Shown here: in pieces, positions 16,177 to 25,488 of the stretch
Numbering within the stretch: position 1 is the stretch's first letter
How the letters are laid out: each line of letters opens with the position of its first letter
From: an uncultured Clostridia bacterium
Lineage (GTDB): Bacteria; Bacillota; Clostridia; Oscillospirales; Acutalibacteraceae
DNA length: 62,997 nucleotides
Direction: 5' to 3'
Assembly: GCA_937898625.1 (NCBI GenBank)
Contig: CALEJF010000005.1
Location: 1-62,997, forward strand
Notes under the pieces: generated by a model
The model's database searches: none
What the model saw: the letters and a program-made list of their open reading frames with translations, nothing else
What the model was told of the DNA's origin: nothing
Position numbers and translations under genes: made by a program

Positions 16177-17925
16177 CTATCTGTTTGCAAGAAGAAGTTT
16201 GTTAATTGTCTTTCCAATTTGTTTAGTCATGTAATTAAGAAGGAAAGTATCGTATTTAACATTTGCTGTCTGATTTTCAATAGCTTCTTCAAGTTGTGTA
16301 TTATACTTTTCGCTTATAATCTTTGTCTTAACATCATCCTGCCACTTAACTGTGCCGCTTGATTTTACAAAGTACATAATGTGGTAACCATATTCAGTTT
16401 CTACAATGCCTGTGTCTCCCGGCTTGCGGCTTGCGTCAATAGACCAATCTGTGAAGGTCTGAACATATTTACCGTCGTTAGCAACATTCTTATAAAGACC
16501 GTCGTAGTTAGGTTTACCGTTCTCGTCAACATCGCCTGTATGCTTCTTTGTAAGTTCAATGAAGTTTTCTTCTGTAGGATTCTTAAGGAATTCATCAAGA
16601 ACAGTCTGAGCCTTCTGTTTGTAAGTTGGCTTTTCTTCATCCTTAATTGTTACTTTGCCCTTCTCATCTGTTGGGAATTTGATAAGAATATGTCTTACAT
16701 CAGCAGAAACATTAGATACATCCTTGTATGGAAGCGCTTTAATCATAACAACATGGTATGTACCGTCTTTACCAACAACAGTTACATCGCCAACCTTACG
16801 AGCATCATCATAAACCCAGTTTGCAGCATCTTCTGAAGTAGCTGTAAGTGAAGCTTTTGTTGCTTTTTCAATCAATGTTTCCTTGTCAGCGTCCTTTGTG
16901 CTCTTGTTATCTTCTGTTAAGATTGCAGATTTAGCAGCAGCAATAAAAGATGCCTCATCAGTTACCTTTGCAAGGAAATCGTCAGCAAGCTTCTTTGTTT
17001 TTGCATATTCTGCCTCGTGAAGCTTATCGTGTTCTTCCTCTGAAAGGTCCTTGTGCTCGTCCTCTTTGATTGTTGTCTTGAATGTGTAAATTCTTACATC
17101 AACAAGGTCAAAATCGTCCTTGTTCTTTTCGTATTCGGCATTTACATCAGCGTCTGTAACACCTGCAGTGATTTTTTCCTCTACAGACTTAAAGTAAGCT
17201 TGTGAAAGATAATTATCCTCAATAACCTGACGAATAACCTTTTCTGTAACACCTTTGCCATATTGTGCACGGAGCCATCTGTTGATACTGTAATCAGCTT
17301 CTTCAGCAGCTGTCTTGATATCTTTTATATTGCTCTCAAGTGAATTCTTTTCTTCTTCTGTAAGTGTTATGCCTGCTTCTTTTGCCATTCCAGCACCATA
17401 TTTTGTTGAGATAATGCTGTTAACAGCAGCATACTTGATTGCATCTGCCCATGTTGGGTCTTCAGGATTGCCAAGGTCCTCCATTGTAACACCTAACATT
17501 TCAGCTGTTTCGGCTGTGAATTCCTGGTCATCAGGGGCCTTTGTGTAGTCAAAACCTGTGTACATAAGACCTGCACCGGCACCCATATATTGTTCGTATT
17601 GCATTGCCTGTTGGTAGAAATTAAGCCATGTTGTGAAATAATAGTAGTTAAATTCACCTGCATTAAACTTATATGTTTTTGAACCATCAGCATTGTCAAT
17701 TGAAACCTTGATTACCTTTTCAGGAACATCGAGGAAACTGAGAACACCATAAACTGCACCAAGACCAACAACAACTGCAAGAACAACAGCAATAATCTTT
17801 GTTGCAAGCTTCTTTGCCTTCATTGCTTTAGGTGCTTTTTTTGCATTTTTTTCAGCAGCCTTTGCAAGACGCTCTTTTCGCTCTTCACGATAGAGCTCTG
17901 CCTGAGATTTTTTGTTGTTTTCCAC
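16177..17925 (-). CDS. Membrane-anchored parvulin-type peptidyl-prolyl isomerase (PrsA/SurA-like foldase)
   Basis: A 582-residue foldase when started at GTG 17925, chosen because AAAAGGTGG lies 8 bases upstream; upstream in-frame codons lack such a site. A basic N-terminal stretch (RKERLAKAAEKNAKKAPKAMKAKK) precedes one membrane helix (IIAVVLAVVVGLGAVYGVL), so the rest is extracytoplasmic. A SurA_N-like helical region with a lysine/glutamate-rich middle follows. The parvulin domain spans about 390-530: VRHILIKF, FIELTKKHTGD and ETEYGYHIMYF. It likely helps fold exported proteins. It is larger than PrsA and lacks a lipobox. Confidence 0.85.
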   Translation of the reverse strand: MENNKKSQAELYREERKERLAKAAEKNAKKAPKAMKAKKLATKIIAVVLAVVVGLGAVYGVLSFLDVPEKVIKVSIDNADGSKTYKFNAGEFNYYYFTTWLNFYQQAMQYEQYMGAGAGLMYTGFDYTKAPDDQEFTAETAEMLGVTMEDLGNPEDPTWADAIKYAAVNSIISTKYGAGMAKEAGITLTEEEKNSLESNIKDIKTAAEEADYSINRWLRAQYGKGVTEKVIRQVIEDNYLSQAYFKSVEEKITAGVTDADVNAEYEKNKDDFDLVDVRIYTFKTTIKEDEHKDLSEEEHDKLHEAEYAKTKKLADDFLAKVTDEASFIAAAKSAILTEDNKSTKDADKETLIEKATKASLTATSEDAANWVYDDARKVGDVTVVGKDGTYHVVMIKALPYKDVSNVSADVRHILIKFPTDEKGKVTIKDEEKPTYKQKAQTVLDEFLKNPTEENFIELTKKHTGDVDENGKPNYDGLYKNVANDGKYVQTFTDWSIDASRKPGDTGIVETEYGYHIMYFVKSSGTVKWQDDVKTKIISEKYNTQLEEAIENQTANVKYDTFLLNYMTKQIGKTINKLLLANR

Positions 17926-18123
17926 GGGAAAAACCACCTTTTCGAACATTTTTAAATTGTAGAATAAAGAAATGTGAATATAAAAACACACTTTTCTACA
18001 TTAACGAATATATTCTATACTATTTTGAGAAAATATACAAGAGAAAAAATGAAAATTAACAAAATATACAAACATTTATTATAATAATTGAATGAATGGT
18101 CAATAACTTTTTTAAAATTATTA

Positions 18124-18152
18124 TTGTAAAAGTAGGAGAAATACTATATAAT
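18124..18152 (+). promoter_or_regulatory. Sigma-A promoter of the ROK kinase gene
   Basis: TTGTAA (18124-18129), 17-base spacer, TATAAT (18147-18152), 54 bases before ATG 18207. Confidence 0.7.
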
Positions 18153-18206
18153 TGTTTTGAAAATATGTGGATATAAATATTCCAATTTGCAAGGAGACAC
18201 AAAAAA

Positions 18207-19112
18207 ATGAAAATTATTGCTTTTGATGTTGGCGGAACAGCAATTAAATTCGGTCTTGTTGATGAGGATTTTAATGTTCTTTTTTCAGAGGAAATCCCAA
18301 CAAACACATATAAAGATACTGACAATATGGTATTGCGTGCTATGGAAGCGAAACTCAAGGAGTACGAAGGTCAGTATGATGCTATCGGTATTTCAACCGC
18401 CGGACAGGTAAATTTCGAAACAAGTGAAATCAATGACGGTGTTGGTAATATTCCTAATTACAACCATACAAATCTTCGTGCTGCTTTTGAACCACAGTTC
18501 AATGTTCCCGTTGCAGTTGATAACGATGTTAACTGTGCAGCAATCGGTGAGGCACATTTTGGCGCAGCAAAAGGAGAGAGCGATTTCCTTTGCCTTACTT
18601 ATGGTACAGGTGTAGGTGGTTGTATATATATCAACGGTGATGTTTATCGTGGTTCAAAATATGCAGGTGGCGAGTTTGGACATATGGCAACTCATAAGGA
18701 TGGCAGACCTTGTACTTGTGGCAGAATTGGTTGCTATGAGGCTTATGCTGCTTGTCGAGTATTTACAGCATCAGTTTCAGAGCGTATGGGTAAACCAATG
18801 AATGGCAGAGAGATTTTTGAGCCTGAAAACCTTGCAAATCCTGTTATAAAGGAAGAAATTGATAAATGGGAAGATGAAATTGCATTGGGACTTCGCAGTC
18901 TTTGCTATATCTTTAATCCAAGTCTTATCGTTCTTGGTGGCGGTATTATGTCAGAGGATATGCTTATCAAGGATATCCGTGAAAAGGTTGATGCACAGCT
19001 TGAGGATAATTATAAGCATGTAAGAATTGAAAAAGCACAACTTCGCAATAAAGCGGGAATGCTTGGTGCAGCATATCTTGCAAGTGAACGCCTTAAAATT
19101 TGGAATAAATAG
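18207..19112 (+). CDS. ROK family sugar kinase (glucokinase / N-acyl-hexosamine kinase type)
   Basis: A 301-residue ROK protein without a DNA-binding domain, hence a kinase rather than a repressor. It shows the ATP phosphate-1 motif DVGGTAIKFGLV, the sugar-site VDNDVNCAAIGE with catalytic Asp, and GTGVGGCI. The zinc motif GEFGHM...CTCGRIGCYE and adenosine motif VLGGGIM are also present. Substrate could be glucose, GlcNAc or ManNAc. The convergent neighbour nagB suggests an amino sugar or its N-acetyl form, but that is inference. RBS AAGGAGAC precedes ATG 18207. Confidence 0.88.
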   Translation: MKIIAFDVGGTAIKFGLVDEDFNVLFSEEIPTNTYKDTDNMVLRAMEAKLKEYEGQYDAIGISTAGQVNFETSEINDGVGNIPNYNHTNLRAAFEPQFNVPVAVDNDVNCAAIGEAHFGAAKGESDFLCLTYGTGVGGCIYINGDVYRGSKYAGGEFGHMATHKDGRPCTCGRIGCYEAYAACRVFTASVSERMGKPMNGREIFEPENLANPVIKEEIDKWEDEIALGLRSLCYIFNPSLIVLGGGIMSEDMLIKDIREKVDAQLEDNYKHVRIEKAQLRNKAGMLGAAYLASERLKIWNK

Positions 19113-19149
19113 TTTATCGTTCTGATGTAAAAAAATGATAAAATAAAGG

Positions 19150-19186
19150 AACTGTCGGCTACAAATTGTAACTGACAGTTTTTTGA
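19150..19186 (+). terminator. Terminator after the ROK gene
   Basis: AACTGTC (19150-19156) pairs with GACAGTT (19174-19180); the inner arms also pair, and a T6 run follows. Confidence 0.88.
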
Positions 19187-19242
19187 TTATTTTTGCTTAT
19201 AATCTCAATAACCTTGATTTTGTGGGGGTTGTTACTTAAATG

Positions 19243-19274
19243 AAAAATGACCGAGTAGAGAATCTACTCGGTCA
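19243..19274 (-). terminator. Terminator after nagB
   Basis: A 12-bp perfect stem TGACCGAGTAGA/TCTACTCGGTCA (19248-19259, 19263-19274) with GAA loop, and a T5 tail on the minus strand. Confidence 0.9.
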
Positions 19275-19293
19275 ATATTTTGATGCTTGAAAA

Positions 19294-20013
19294 TTAAAGT
19301 CTTGATGCTGCGTCCTTGTCCATAAAAATATGAACATTGGGATGAAGCTGTAAAACTGATGCAGGACATGATGGTGAAATATCCCCATTAACAAGTCCAT
19401 GAATAGCGTCAGACTTGCTTTTGCCTGTTGCGATAAGGATAATCTGTTTTGAATTCATAATTGAAACAGTACCCATTGTGAGCGCATAGTGTGGCATTGG
19501 GTTTTCATCAAAATAAATAGAGTTAGCATCAATTGTGCTTTGTGTAAGCTGAACTTTAAAAGAGCCCTTTGTAAATTTGTTAGAAGGCTCGTTAAAGCCT
19601 ATATGACCGTTTCTGCCCACACCTAAAAGTTGAATATCAATTTTCTTTTCAAGGATAAGATTGTCGTAACGGTTACATTCTGCTTCTGTATCGACAGCAT
19701 TACCATTAAGGAAGTTAATATTATCCTCATTCACATCAATGTGGTTGAAGAGATTTTTGTGCATAAATGTAAAATAACTGTTCTTGTCTTCAACAGGAAG
19801 GTTGCAATATTCGTCAAGATTGAATGTTGTAATATCCTTAAAACTTACTTTACCTTCGTTGAATTTCTTTATTAAATAATTATATGTAGGCACAGGTGAA
19901 GCACCTGTTGCAAAACCTAAAACGCTGTCAGGTTTATGGTTTACTTGTTCAATAATCATATTGCCTACTGCAACTGCGATTTGTTCAGCATTGTCAAAAA
20001 TATGTAAATTCAT
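19294..20013 (-). CDS. nagB: Glucosamine-6-phosphate deaminase
   Basis: A 239-residue NagB converting glucosamine-6-phosphate to fructose-6-phosphate and ammonia. Visible motifs are GFATGASPVPTY, the catalytic FNLDEYCNLP, GVGRNGHIGFNEP and the ATGKSK segment. The start is ATG 20013, six bases after an AGAAGGTG site; an in-frame GTG three codons earlier is inside that site. It has its own promoter. Together with the convergent ROK kinase it points to amino-sugar catabolism, possibly from host glycans. No nagA lies in the window. Confidence 0.95.
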   Translation of the reverse strand: MNLHIFDNAEQIAVAVGNMIIEQVNHKPDSVLGFATGASPVPTYNYLIKKFNEGKVSFKDITTFNLDEYCNLPVEDKNSYFTFMHKNLFNHIDVNEDNINFLNGNAVDTEAECNRYDNLILEKKIDIQLLGVGRNGHIGFNEPSNKFTKGSFKVQLTQSTIDANSIYFDENPMPHYALTMGTVSIMNSKQIILIATGKSKSDAIHGLVNGDISPSCPASVLQLHPNVHIFMDKDAASRL

Positions 20014-20047
20014 TCTTTGCACCTTCTCTTAAACTATTTGAAGTTTT

Positions 20048-20075
20048 ATTTTACCATATATTTCAAAAATTGCAA
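20048..20075 (-). promoter_or_regulatory. Promoter of nagB
   Basis: On the minus strand TTGCAA (20075-20070), 16-base spacer, TAAAAT (20053-20048). Confidence 0.65.
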
Positions 20076-20077
20076 TA

Positions 20078-20106
20078 AAAAAGGGACAATTTTATTGTCC
20101 CTTTTT
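20078..20106 (-). terminator. Terminator of the GH38 operon
   Basis: A perfect stem AAAAAGGGACAAT/ATTGTCCCTTTTT with a TTT loop (20078-20106), directly after the zinc-ribbon gene. Confidence 0.9.
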
Positions 20107-20107
20107 A

Positions 20108-20716
20108 TTATTGTTTATTAAGTCTTTTATCAATTTGACTGTGCAAAGTATCTGTAACAACATATGTTAGGACAGTGAGTCCTGCTCCATAAGAGAAATC
20201 TGCACCGTTTGCTATAGATAGTATTGAGAAAACTAATAATGCAAGGTAATTGATTTTCTGGAATACTTTGATTTTAATATTAGCATTTTCACCAACTGAG
20301 AAAAGTGAAGAAGTAATCACCATAAGAGAGAAAAGAATTATACAAATCATTGTGATAAAGGGGAATAAGTAAGATGGGTTACTAAAATCAAAACCACCAT
20401 TTATAACCCCCATAATTACACTTACGAGAGTAATGTCACCACCGTCATTTGCTTTAAACATCGGTAAACACATCCAAGCGAGTGGGGAGAACATCAGTAC
20501 AAAACGGATAATCTGTAATGGTCCGCCAAAAGCAGATGTCTTAATGTTGTTAAGTATTCTGTCAACTGCTTCCTGCTCTCTCATAGCTTGTTCGTGGTCC
20601 GCTTTTAATCTGTTTTCAAGGTCGTAATATACTAGGTTTGTGTTACATTTAGGACAGTTTTGTTTCATATATAATGGTGAAAGTTTTTCACCACATTTAG
20701 GGCACTTATTACTCAT
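20108..20716 (-). CDS. Zinc-ribbon membrane protein, unknown function
   Basis: A 202-residue protein when started at ATG 20716, which has an AGGAGGT site; it overlaps the end of the transporter gene by 8 bases (shared ATGAGTAA). The N-terminus MSNKCPKCG...NCPKCNTNL is a four-cysteine zinc ribbon. A charged helix follows, then four membrane segments (about residues 66-86, 100-117, 118-146 and 155-190). No enzymatic motif is seen. Its coupling to a GPH symporter and alpha-mannosidase suggests a role at the membrane in that sugar system, but this is guilt by association only. Confidence 0.72.
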   Translation of the reverse strand: MSNKCPKCGEKLSPLYMKQNCPKCNTNLVYYDLENRLKADHEQAMREQEAVDRILNNIKTSAFGGPLQIIRFVLMFSPLAWMCLPMFKANDGGDITLVSVIMGVINGGFDFSNPSYLFPFITMICIILFSLMVITSSLFSVGENANIKIKVFQKINYLALLVFSILSIANGADFSYGAGLTVLTYVVTDTLHSQIDKRLNKQ

Positions 20717-22178
20717 TTCCGCTACCTCCTGAAACCTGTGCAGAAAGAACTTTTCTGCGTTCTGCCATTTCTTCACGAACTTTATTTAATTTATCTCCTG
20801 TAAGGTCGTACCAAATATATGGAATAAGTGGAAGAAGACCTAAAATTGCAGGTGCTAATGTGAACATCCCCCAGATAATAAGGTCGGTTTGTTCATAAGC
20901 CTTAATAGTGATTGTTTCTGTGCCCATTGTCACAAATGAAAGACCAATCACCGGGAGAAGAGCATTACCGATTGTTCCTGAAATTGAGCCTGTGAGCTTG
21001 CCCACAAATGTAAGGACAGAGAATGAAACACCCTCGTTTCTTTCGCCTGTTTTCCATTCCATATAGTCAATTGTGTCACCAATCATTTCAGTTGGGATTA
21101 CCATATTGATTGTGTTGAAGAAACTGAAGAGAAGGTTTTGTATCATAAGCAAAGGTACAACAACCCAGAGGTTTGTAAAACATTTCATACCAACAAGGAA
21201 TACGATTGTACCCATAATCAGTCTTGCAAAGCCGTTTAAGAAAATAATCTGGCGATTATCAAATTTTTGTTTGATTTTTGGGATAAGCAGATATGTAACA
21301 AATCCTAAAATTGTGCCGGGAAGTGCAATAACAATTGTTAGTGAGTTCATCTGCACAACTTCGGAATAGTAATATGCCTGGAAGAAACCACCAACACCAC
21401 TTACTGCAGCAAGAACATTACCAATTACAATTAAAAGTAATGGTTTATTTTTAATAAGTGCCTTGAAGCCATCAAGAATACTTGGTTCCTTAACCGTTTG
21501 AACAACTCTTTCCTTTGTGCATATGCCTGAAAGTGAGAAGAGCGCCATTCCAAATGTACCTGAAATTACTGCCATAAGCAAGAATACCTGTGAAAGTGAA
21601 AGCGGAATAGAACCGTTATTGCTTAAATCCATAAGCACAACGAGAATTGTTGTTGAAAGTCCGCCTATCAGTCCTGAAATAAATCGGGCAGAAGAAATTA
21701 CTCTTGTACGGTCAGAAGGGGATGGGCTTATGGCGGCACTCATTCCCCAGAAAGGCACATCACCCAATGTGTAGAATAGTTCCCAGATAAAATATGTAAT
21801 GAACATATAAATGATTTTTGCTATATCTTCAGTTTTATCACCCAAAAGGGCAGGACCTGCAAAAAGCATAATTGTGGCAAGGCCTAAAGGAATAGGAACA
21901 ATTAAAAGATAAGGACGAAGTTTACCATAGCGAGTTCTTGTTCTGTCAATAATCGAACCCATAAGAGGGTCATTGATGGTATCCCAAAGTCCTAAAAAGA
22001 GCATCATCGCTGCAACTGCTTCAGGTGGCACACCAAAAACCTTTGTAAAGAAAAGTGAGAGATAACTGCCTGCAATAATGTTGTAGCCAAAGCATTGGCC
22101 GGCGTTTGCAATACCGTAAGCAAGGGTTTCTTTAACACCTACATAACGGATGTCGCTATTATTCTGTGCCATTTTCAT
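20709..22178 (-). CDS. GPH-family sugar:cation symporter (MFS)
   Basis: A 489-residue (or 487, from the second ATG at 22172) twelve-helix transporter of the glycoside-pentoside-hexuronide family. Diagnostic features are GLWDTINDPLMGSIIDRTRTRYGKLRPYL in loop 2-3 (residues about 62-90), GDVPFWGMSAAISPSPSDRTR in loop 4-5 and MEWKTGERNEGVSFSV in loop 10-11. It probably imports a mannoside or the product of the neighbouring GH38 enzyme. ATG 22178 overlaps the GH38 stop (ATGA); ATG 22172 has the better SD spacing (AAGGAG, 9 bases). Confidence 0.9.
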   Translation of the reverse strand: MKMAQNNSDIRYVGVKETLAYGIANAGQCFGYNIIAGSYLSLFFTKVFGVPPEAVAAMMLFLGLWDTINDPLMGSIIDRTRTRYGKLRPYLLIVPIPLGLATIMLFAGPALLGDKTEDIAKIIYMFITYFIWELFYTLGDVPFWGMSAAISPSPSDRTRVISSARFISGLIGGLSTTILVVLMDLSNNGSIPLSLSQVFLLMAVISGTFGMALFSLSGICTKERVVQTVKEPSILDGFKALIKNKPLLLIVIGNVLAAVSGVGGFFQAYYYSEVVQMNSLTIVIALPGTILGFVTYLLIPKIKQKFDNRQIIFLNGFARLIMGTIVFLVGMKCFTNLWVVVPLLMIQNLLFSFFNTINMVIPTEMIGDTIDYMEWKTGERNEGVSFSVLTFVGKLTGSISGTIGNALLPVIGLSFVTMGTETITIKAYEQTDLIIWGMFTLAPAILGLLPLIPYIWYDLTGDKLNKVREEMAERRKVLSAQVSGGSGNE

Positions 22179-25100
22179 TTTCTCCTTCCCTTATTTCTGT
22201 GCTTGATTGCTCCACCTTTATCGTTGAGCAAATAGGAATTTTTGCTGTTTAAATATATGATTTTTTCTTTTACATTTTCTTTGTAGTCAAAGATTCTGCC
22301 CTCAATTTTGTCGTAGAGGTCACAAGCAATTGTGCAGGTTTCGTTTTCTGTATCAGCAACAACTGCAAGTACAAGAATATCACGGTCAACGGGAAAGGTG
22401 ACCACTCGTTTGCTGTTTGCATCAACCTCAACATGCCAGAAGAATAACTGCTGACATTGTGCATCGCCTTTTTCCGTATGTGAGTGGGTGAATTCATAGG
22501 CTAACTTACCTTGTTTAGTATAAGCAACCTCTTTGAAATCGTATAAATCCCAACCCGCATAGTATTCAGTAATATCATTGATTTTATATGCGTAGTCGTT
22601 GATTTTAACATACTTGTCACCATTGAGAGAAGCAATAAGAAGATGAACCTTCTTTGTGCCTTCGGGAAGTAAAAGACTCTGACCACCACAAAGCATACCC
22701 TTGTTATCCTTTGGTAACCGGAAATTAACACCATTTGAGAAAATAGTTTCAGGCATAATTTCTGCAGGAATTGTCTTGTCGATTACAGGTAATTCGCCCG
22801 ATGGTTTAGCGTTTGTTGAGAATGCGTCAATGTTACCTGCAATATCAATTTTAAACTTTCTTTCTGCTGTTTTGCCTGCTTTTTTCACTTTAAGTGCAAA
22901 AGATTTGATTTCGTATGGCTTCAAATCAAATACTAATTTACCATCTGTAAGTGGAAAATCAGAAATATGTTCTTCTGATGCATAGATTTCTCTTGCAGAT
23001 TCAATTTCGCAGTTAAGTGAGAATGTAACATTCTTTTGTGTTTTCTTTTCACTTTCACCAATACGGATAATAATTTCATCGCTGTTTTCAGCTTTCTTAA
23101 CTGCTCTTAGAATTGCGTTTCCCGAAAGTGACCCGAAAGAATACTCACTATATTCGCCCTCGTGCTTTGAAACAATGAATGATGCCATTGGCATAACAAA
23201 GTTTCGAGCCATTATCTGTGTATTATGAGCAACTGCACCCTCGTGAGAGTAGATTGCGTAAGAATATCTGTTAAGACCTAATTCCATCATAGACTGCATA
23301 CTGTCAACTTTGTAGTTTTTAAGTGGTGTATGCATAAGAGTAAGACGAAGCGTGTTGTCGTCAAATTTGTCCCAACCGTATTTGCACTCACTGATAACAG
23401 AAACACCAAATTCACCACTGTCGTCAGTAATATCCGCCCATTTTTGAGCAGGGACTTCGAAAAGTTTCTCGTTCATATTGCCACGCTTAATTGCACCAAG
23501 ACCTAAATCATAAGTTGCAACGGGGCTTTCGGCGGTGAATGAGAAAACCTCTTTTGCAAGGTGTCGTTTGCTTCGCCATTCTGTTTCAGTATAAACCTCA
23601 ACGATTTTTCCGCCACGACTTAATGCAACAATAGATTTGAATGTGCTGTCGCCAAAAGTTTTCACAATCTCAAGTGCAACTCTGCAAGGGCCATTCTCAA
23701 TGACCTTGATGGTCTTGATTTTAGTGTGGTTTTGTGGTTCGCGATTTAATTCGTCATAGTTTAATTCCCACGCAGGCCAGTCTTTACTACCGTTATAATC
23801 AAAAATGCCGGTTTTAACAGGCTTTTTAAGAATTTCTTTGCCCAACTCTTTGTCAAAGATGGAAGAAATATCACCGTTACTGTTGAATTGAACAAAATAT
23901 TTTTCGTTTTCAAGTTTGTTAATGGATACAGAAAGTTTGGATTTGATAGTGCATTTTCTGTTCCTCACATCAAATACTTTATATCCCATTGCAGGGATTG
24001 TTACACACATAAGAAGCGTTGTGAAACCATTCTTAACTTCTGTAATTTGTGCAGGATATTCGTTTTCTTCCTTGTCAAGTACAGTTATGTTTTTTCCACA
24101 GAATTTTGATGGAATTTTAACTGTGACAACACCTGTGCGTTCATATTCCATTGGGTTGTTTACCAAAACTGCAGTGCCTTTTACAAAAGATGTATCAAGG
24201 TTAGTTGCTATTGATTTTACTGCACCCTCGTATTCATTTGTGAATTGATTAAGGGACATAGCATAGTCATTCCAACTTCTGCGATAAGCTCGTTGAACCG
24301 ATGTGCCCGGTAAGTCATCGTGAAATTGATGAGCAATAACTCGTTTCCAAGCCTTTGTAAGTGTTTCTTGGGGGTATTCATATCCGTTAACTGTTGCTGC
24401 CGTAACACAGGCGCGTTCTGCCATATCAGCGATTTCCTCGTTTCGTCTGTTCCAGCGTTTGCCGATAGCGCGAGAGGTGTATCCGCCAACTGCGTGGTTA
24501 GTCATAACAAGCTCGTTGTTCCATACAGGTAATTTTTGCTTTATTTCCTCAGGTAAAGCATCAATATCACGGAAAATCTGGTCAGCAGGTGCAGATAAAA
24601 CCTCAACATCACTTGTGTCGTTTGTTCTGATTTCTTCGCAAACTGTTTTAATGGAGATTTCCTTTGGTGCACCACCACGGTCACCAACACCGTGGAATGC
24701 AGCTGTCATAGGTAAATCGTATTTTTCGTTGTCTTTCAATTTGTCAACAATAAACTTTTTATCCCTTACCTTTAGGAATGAAGTTACATAAGAGCCTGGG
24801 TTTGTGTTAGCATAAATATAATTACCATCAACACCATACCATTTACCAAGGTCAAAAGGAATTCCGTAAGCAGAACCCCAGGTGAGTTTCTGTGTAGTAA
24901 ATCCTTTAAGATTTGCGTGGTGCATAATTGACGGTAGTGCATAACCAAAGCCAAAGCAGTCGGGAAGAAAAATATCACAACTGCGTTTGCCGAAGTTTTT
25001 TTCAAAGTATTCGTTACCAAGAAGAATATTTCTGAAAAGTGCTTCAGGTGATGGCACATTTACATCACCGTTTTCAAAAGCACTGCCACAAACATTCCAG

Positions 25101-25336
25101 CGTCCCTCTGCAATATATGTTTTCATCTTTTCCCACATTTCAGGGTAGTATTCTTTCATAAGCTCATAACGATAAGAGCCCTCAAAATTGAATCTGTATT
25201 CGGGATATTTCTCAAAACGCTGAAAATTCTCATTTAATGTATTGTAAATGTATTTACTTACAGTTGTTTCAAAATCCCAACTCCAGATTGTGTCAAGGTG
25301 GGCATTTGAAATGGTATAAACCTTTTTCTTTCCCAT
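22175..25336 (-). CDS. GH38 alpha-mannosidase
   Basis: A 1053-residue family 38 glycosidase. The start is ATG 25336, eight bases after a GGAGG; an in-frame TTG upstream sits on that site. The catalytic domain shows the metal-site NAHLDTIWSWDFET (H13, D15) and DIFLPDCFGFGY with the presumed nucleophile Asp. HGVGDRGGAP and the metal His region HQFHDDLPGTS follow. Beta-sandwich domains fill the C-terminal half. There is no signal peptide, so it acts in the cytosol on imported mannosides, possibly from N-glycans. It heads an operon with the GPH symporter and zinc-ribbon protein. Confidence 0.93.
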   Translation of the reverse strand: MGKKKVYTISNAHLDTIWSWDFETTVSKYIYNTLNENFQRFEKYPEYRFNFEGSYRYELMKEYYPEMWEKMKTYIAEGRWNVCGSAFENGDVNVPSPEALFRNILLGNEYFEKNFGKRSCDIFLPDCFGFGYALPSIMHHANLKGFTTQKLTWGSAYGIPFDLGKWYGVDGNYIYANTNPGSYVTSFLKVRDKKFIVDKLKDNEKYDLPMTAAFHGVGDRGGAPKEISIKTVCEEIRTNDTSDVEVLSAPADQIFRDIDALPEEIKQKLPVWNNELVMTNHAVGGYTSRAIGKRWNRRNEEIADMAERACVTAATVNGYEYPQETLTKAWKRVIAHQFHDDLPGTSVQRAYRRSWNDYAMSLNQFTNEYEGAVKSIATNLDTSFVKGTAVLVNNPMEYERTGVVTVKIPSKFCGKNITVLDKEENEYPAQITEVKNGFTTLLMCVTIPAMGYKVFDVRNRKCTIKSKLSVSINKLENEKYFVQFNSNGDISSIFDKELGKEILKKPVKTGIFDYNGSKDWPAWELNYDELNREPQNHTKIKTIKVIENGPCRVALEIVKTFGDSTFKSIVALSRGGKIVEVYTETEWRSKRHLAKEVFSFTAESPVATYDLGLGAIKRGNMNEKLFEVPAQKWADITDDSGEFGVSVISECKYGWDKFDDNTLRLTLMHTPLKNYKVDSMQSMMELGLNRYSYAIYSHEGAVAHNTQIMARNFVMPMASFIVSKHEGEYSEYSFGSLSGNAILRAVKKAENSDEIIIRIGESEKKTQKNVTFSLNCEIESAREIYASEEHISDFPLTDGKLVFDLKPYEIKSFALKVKKAGKTAERKFKIDIAGNIDAFSTNAKPSGELPVIDKTIPAEIMPETIFSNGVNFRLPKDNKGMLCGGQSLLLPEGTKKVHLLIASLNGDKYVKINDYAYKINDITEYYAGWDLYDFKEVAYTKQGKLAYEFTHSHTEKGDAQCQQLFFWHVEVDANSKRVVTFPVDRDILVLAVVADTENETCTIACDLYDKIEGRIFDYKENVKEKIIYLNSKNSYLLNDKGGAIKHRNKGRRK

Positions 25337-25367
25337 AGAAAAGTCCTCCAACTCTAATTATAATTTG

Positions 25368-25396
25368 ATTATATATTTTGGAACAGAAAAAATCAA
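25368..25396 (-). promoter_or_regulatory. Promoter of the GH38 operon
   Basis: Minus strand TTGATT (25396-25391), 17-base spacer, TATAAT (25373-25368). Confidence 0.75.
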
Positions 25397-25425
25397 CAAA
25401 ACAAGATAAAAAAATCAAAAAACAC

Positions 25426-25454
25426 TCGACAGAATCAAGTATTATTGTTAAAAT
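25426..25454 (+). promoter_or_regulatory. Promoter of the GH51-like gene
   Basis: TCGACA (25426-25431), 17-base spacer, TAAAAT (25449-25454), 34 bases before ATG 25489. It is divergent from the GH38 promoter only 30 bases away, so the two may share control. Confidence 0.6.
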
Positions 25455-25488
25455 ATAATATATATAATTGTTAAGAAGGTGATACGGG

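Noticed and set aside
22175..25336. Frameshift suspected in the long GH38 gene because of many alternative frames
   Set aside because: The reading frame is continuous with all motifs in order and normal length.
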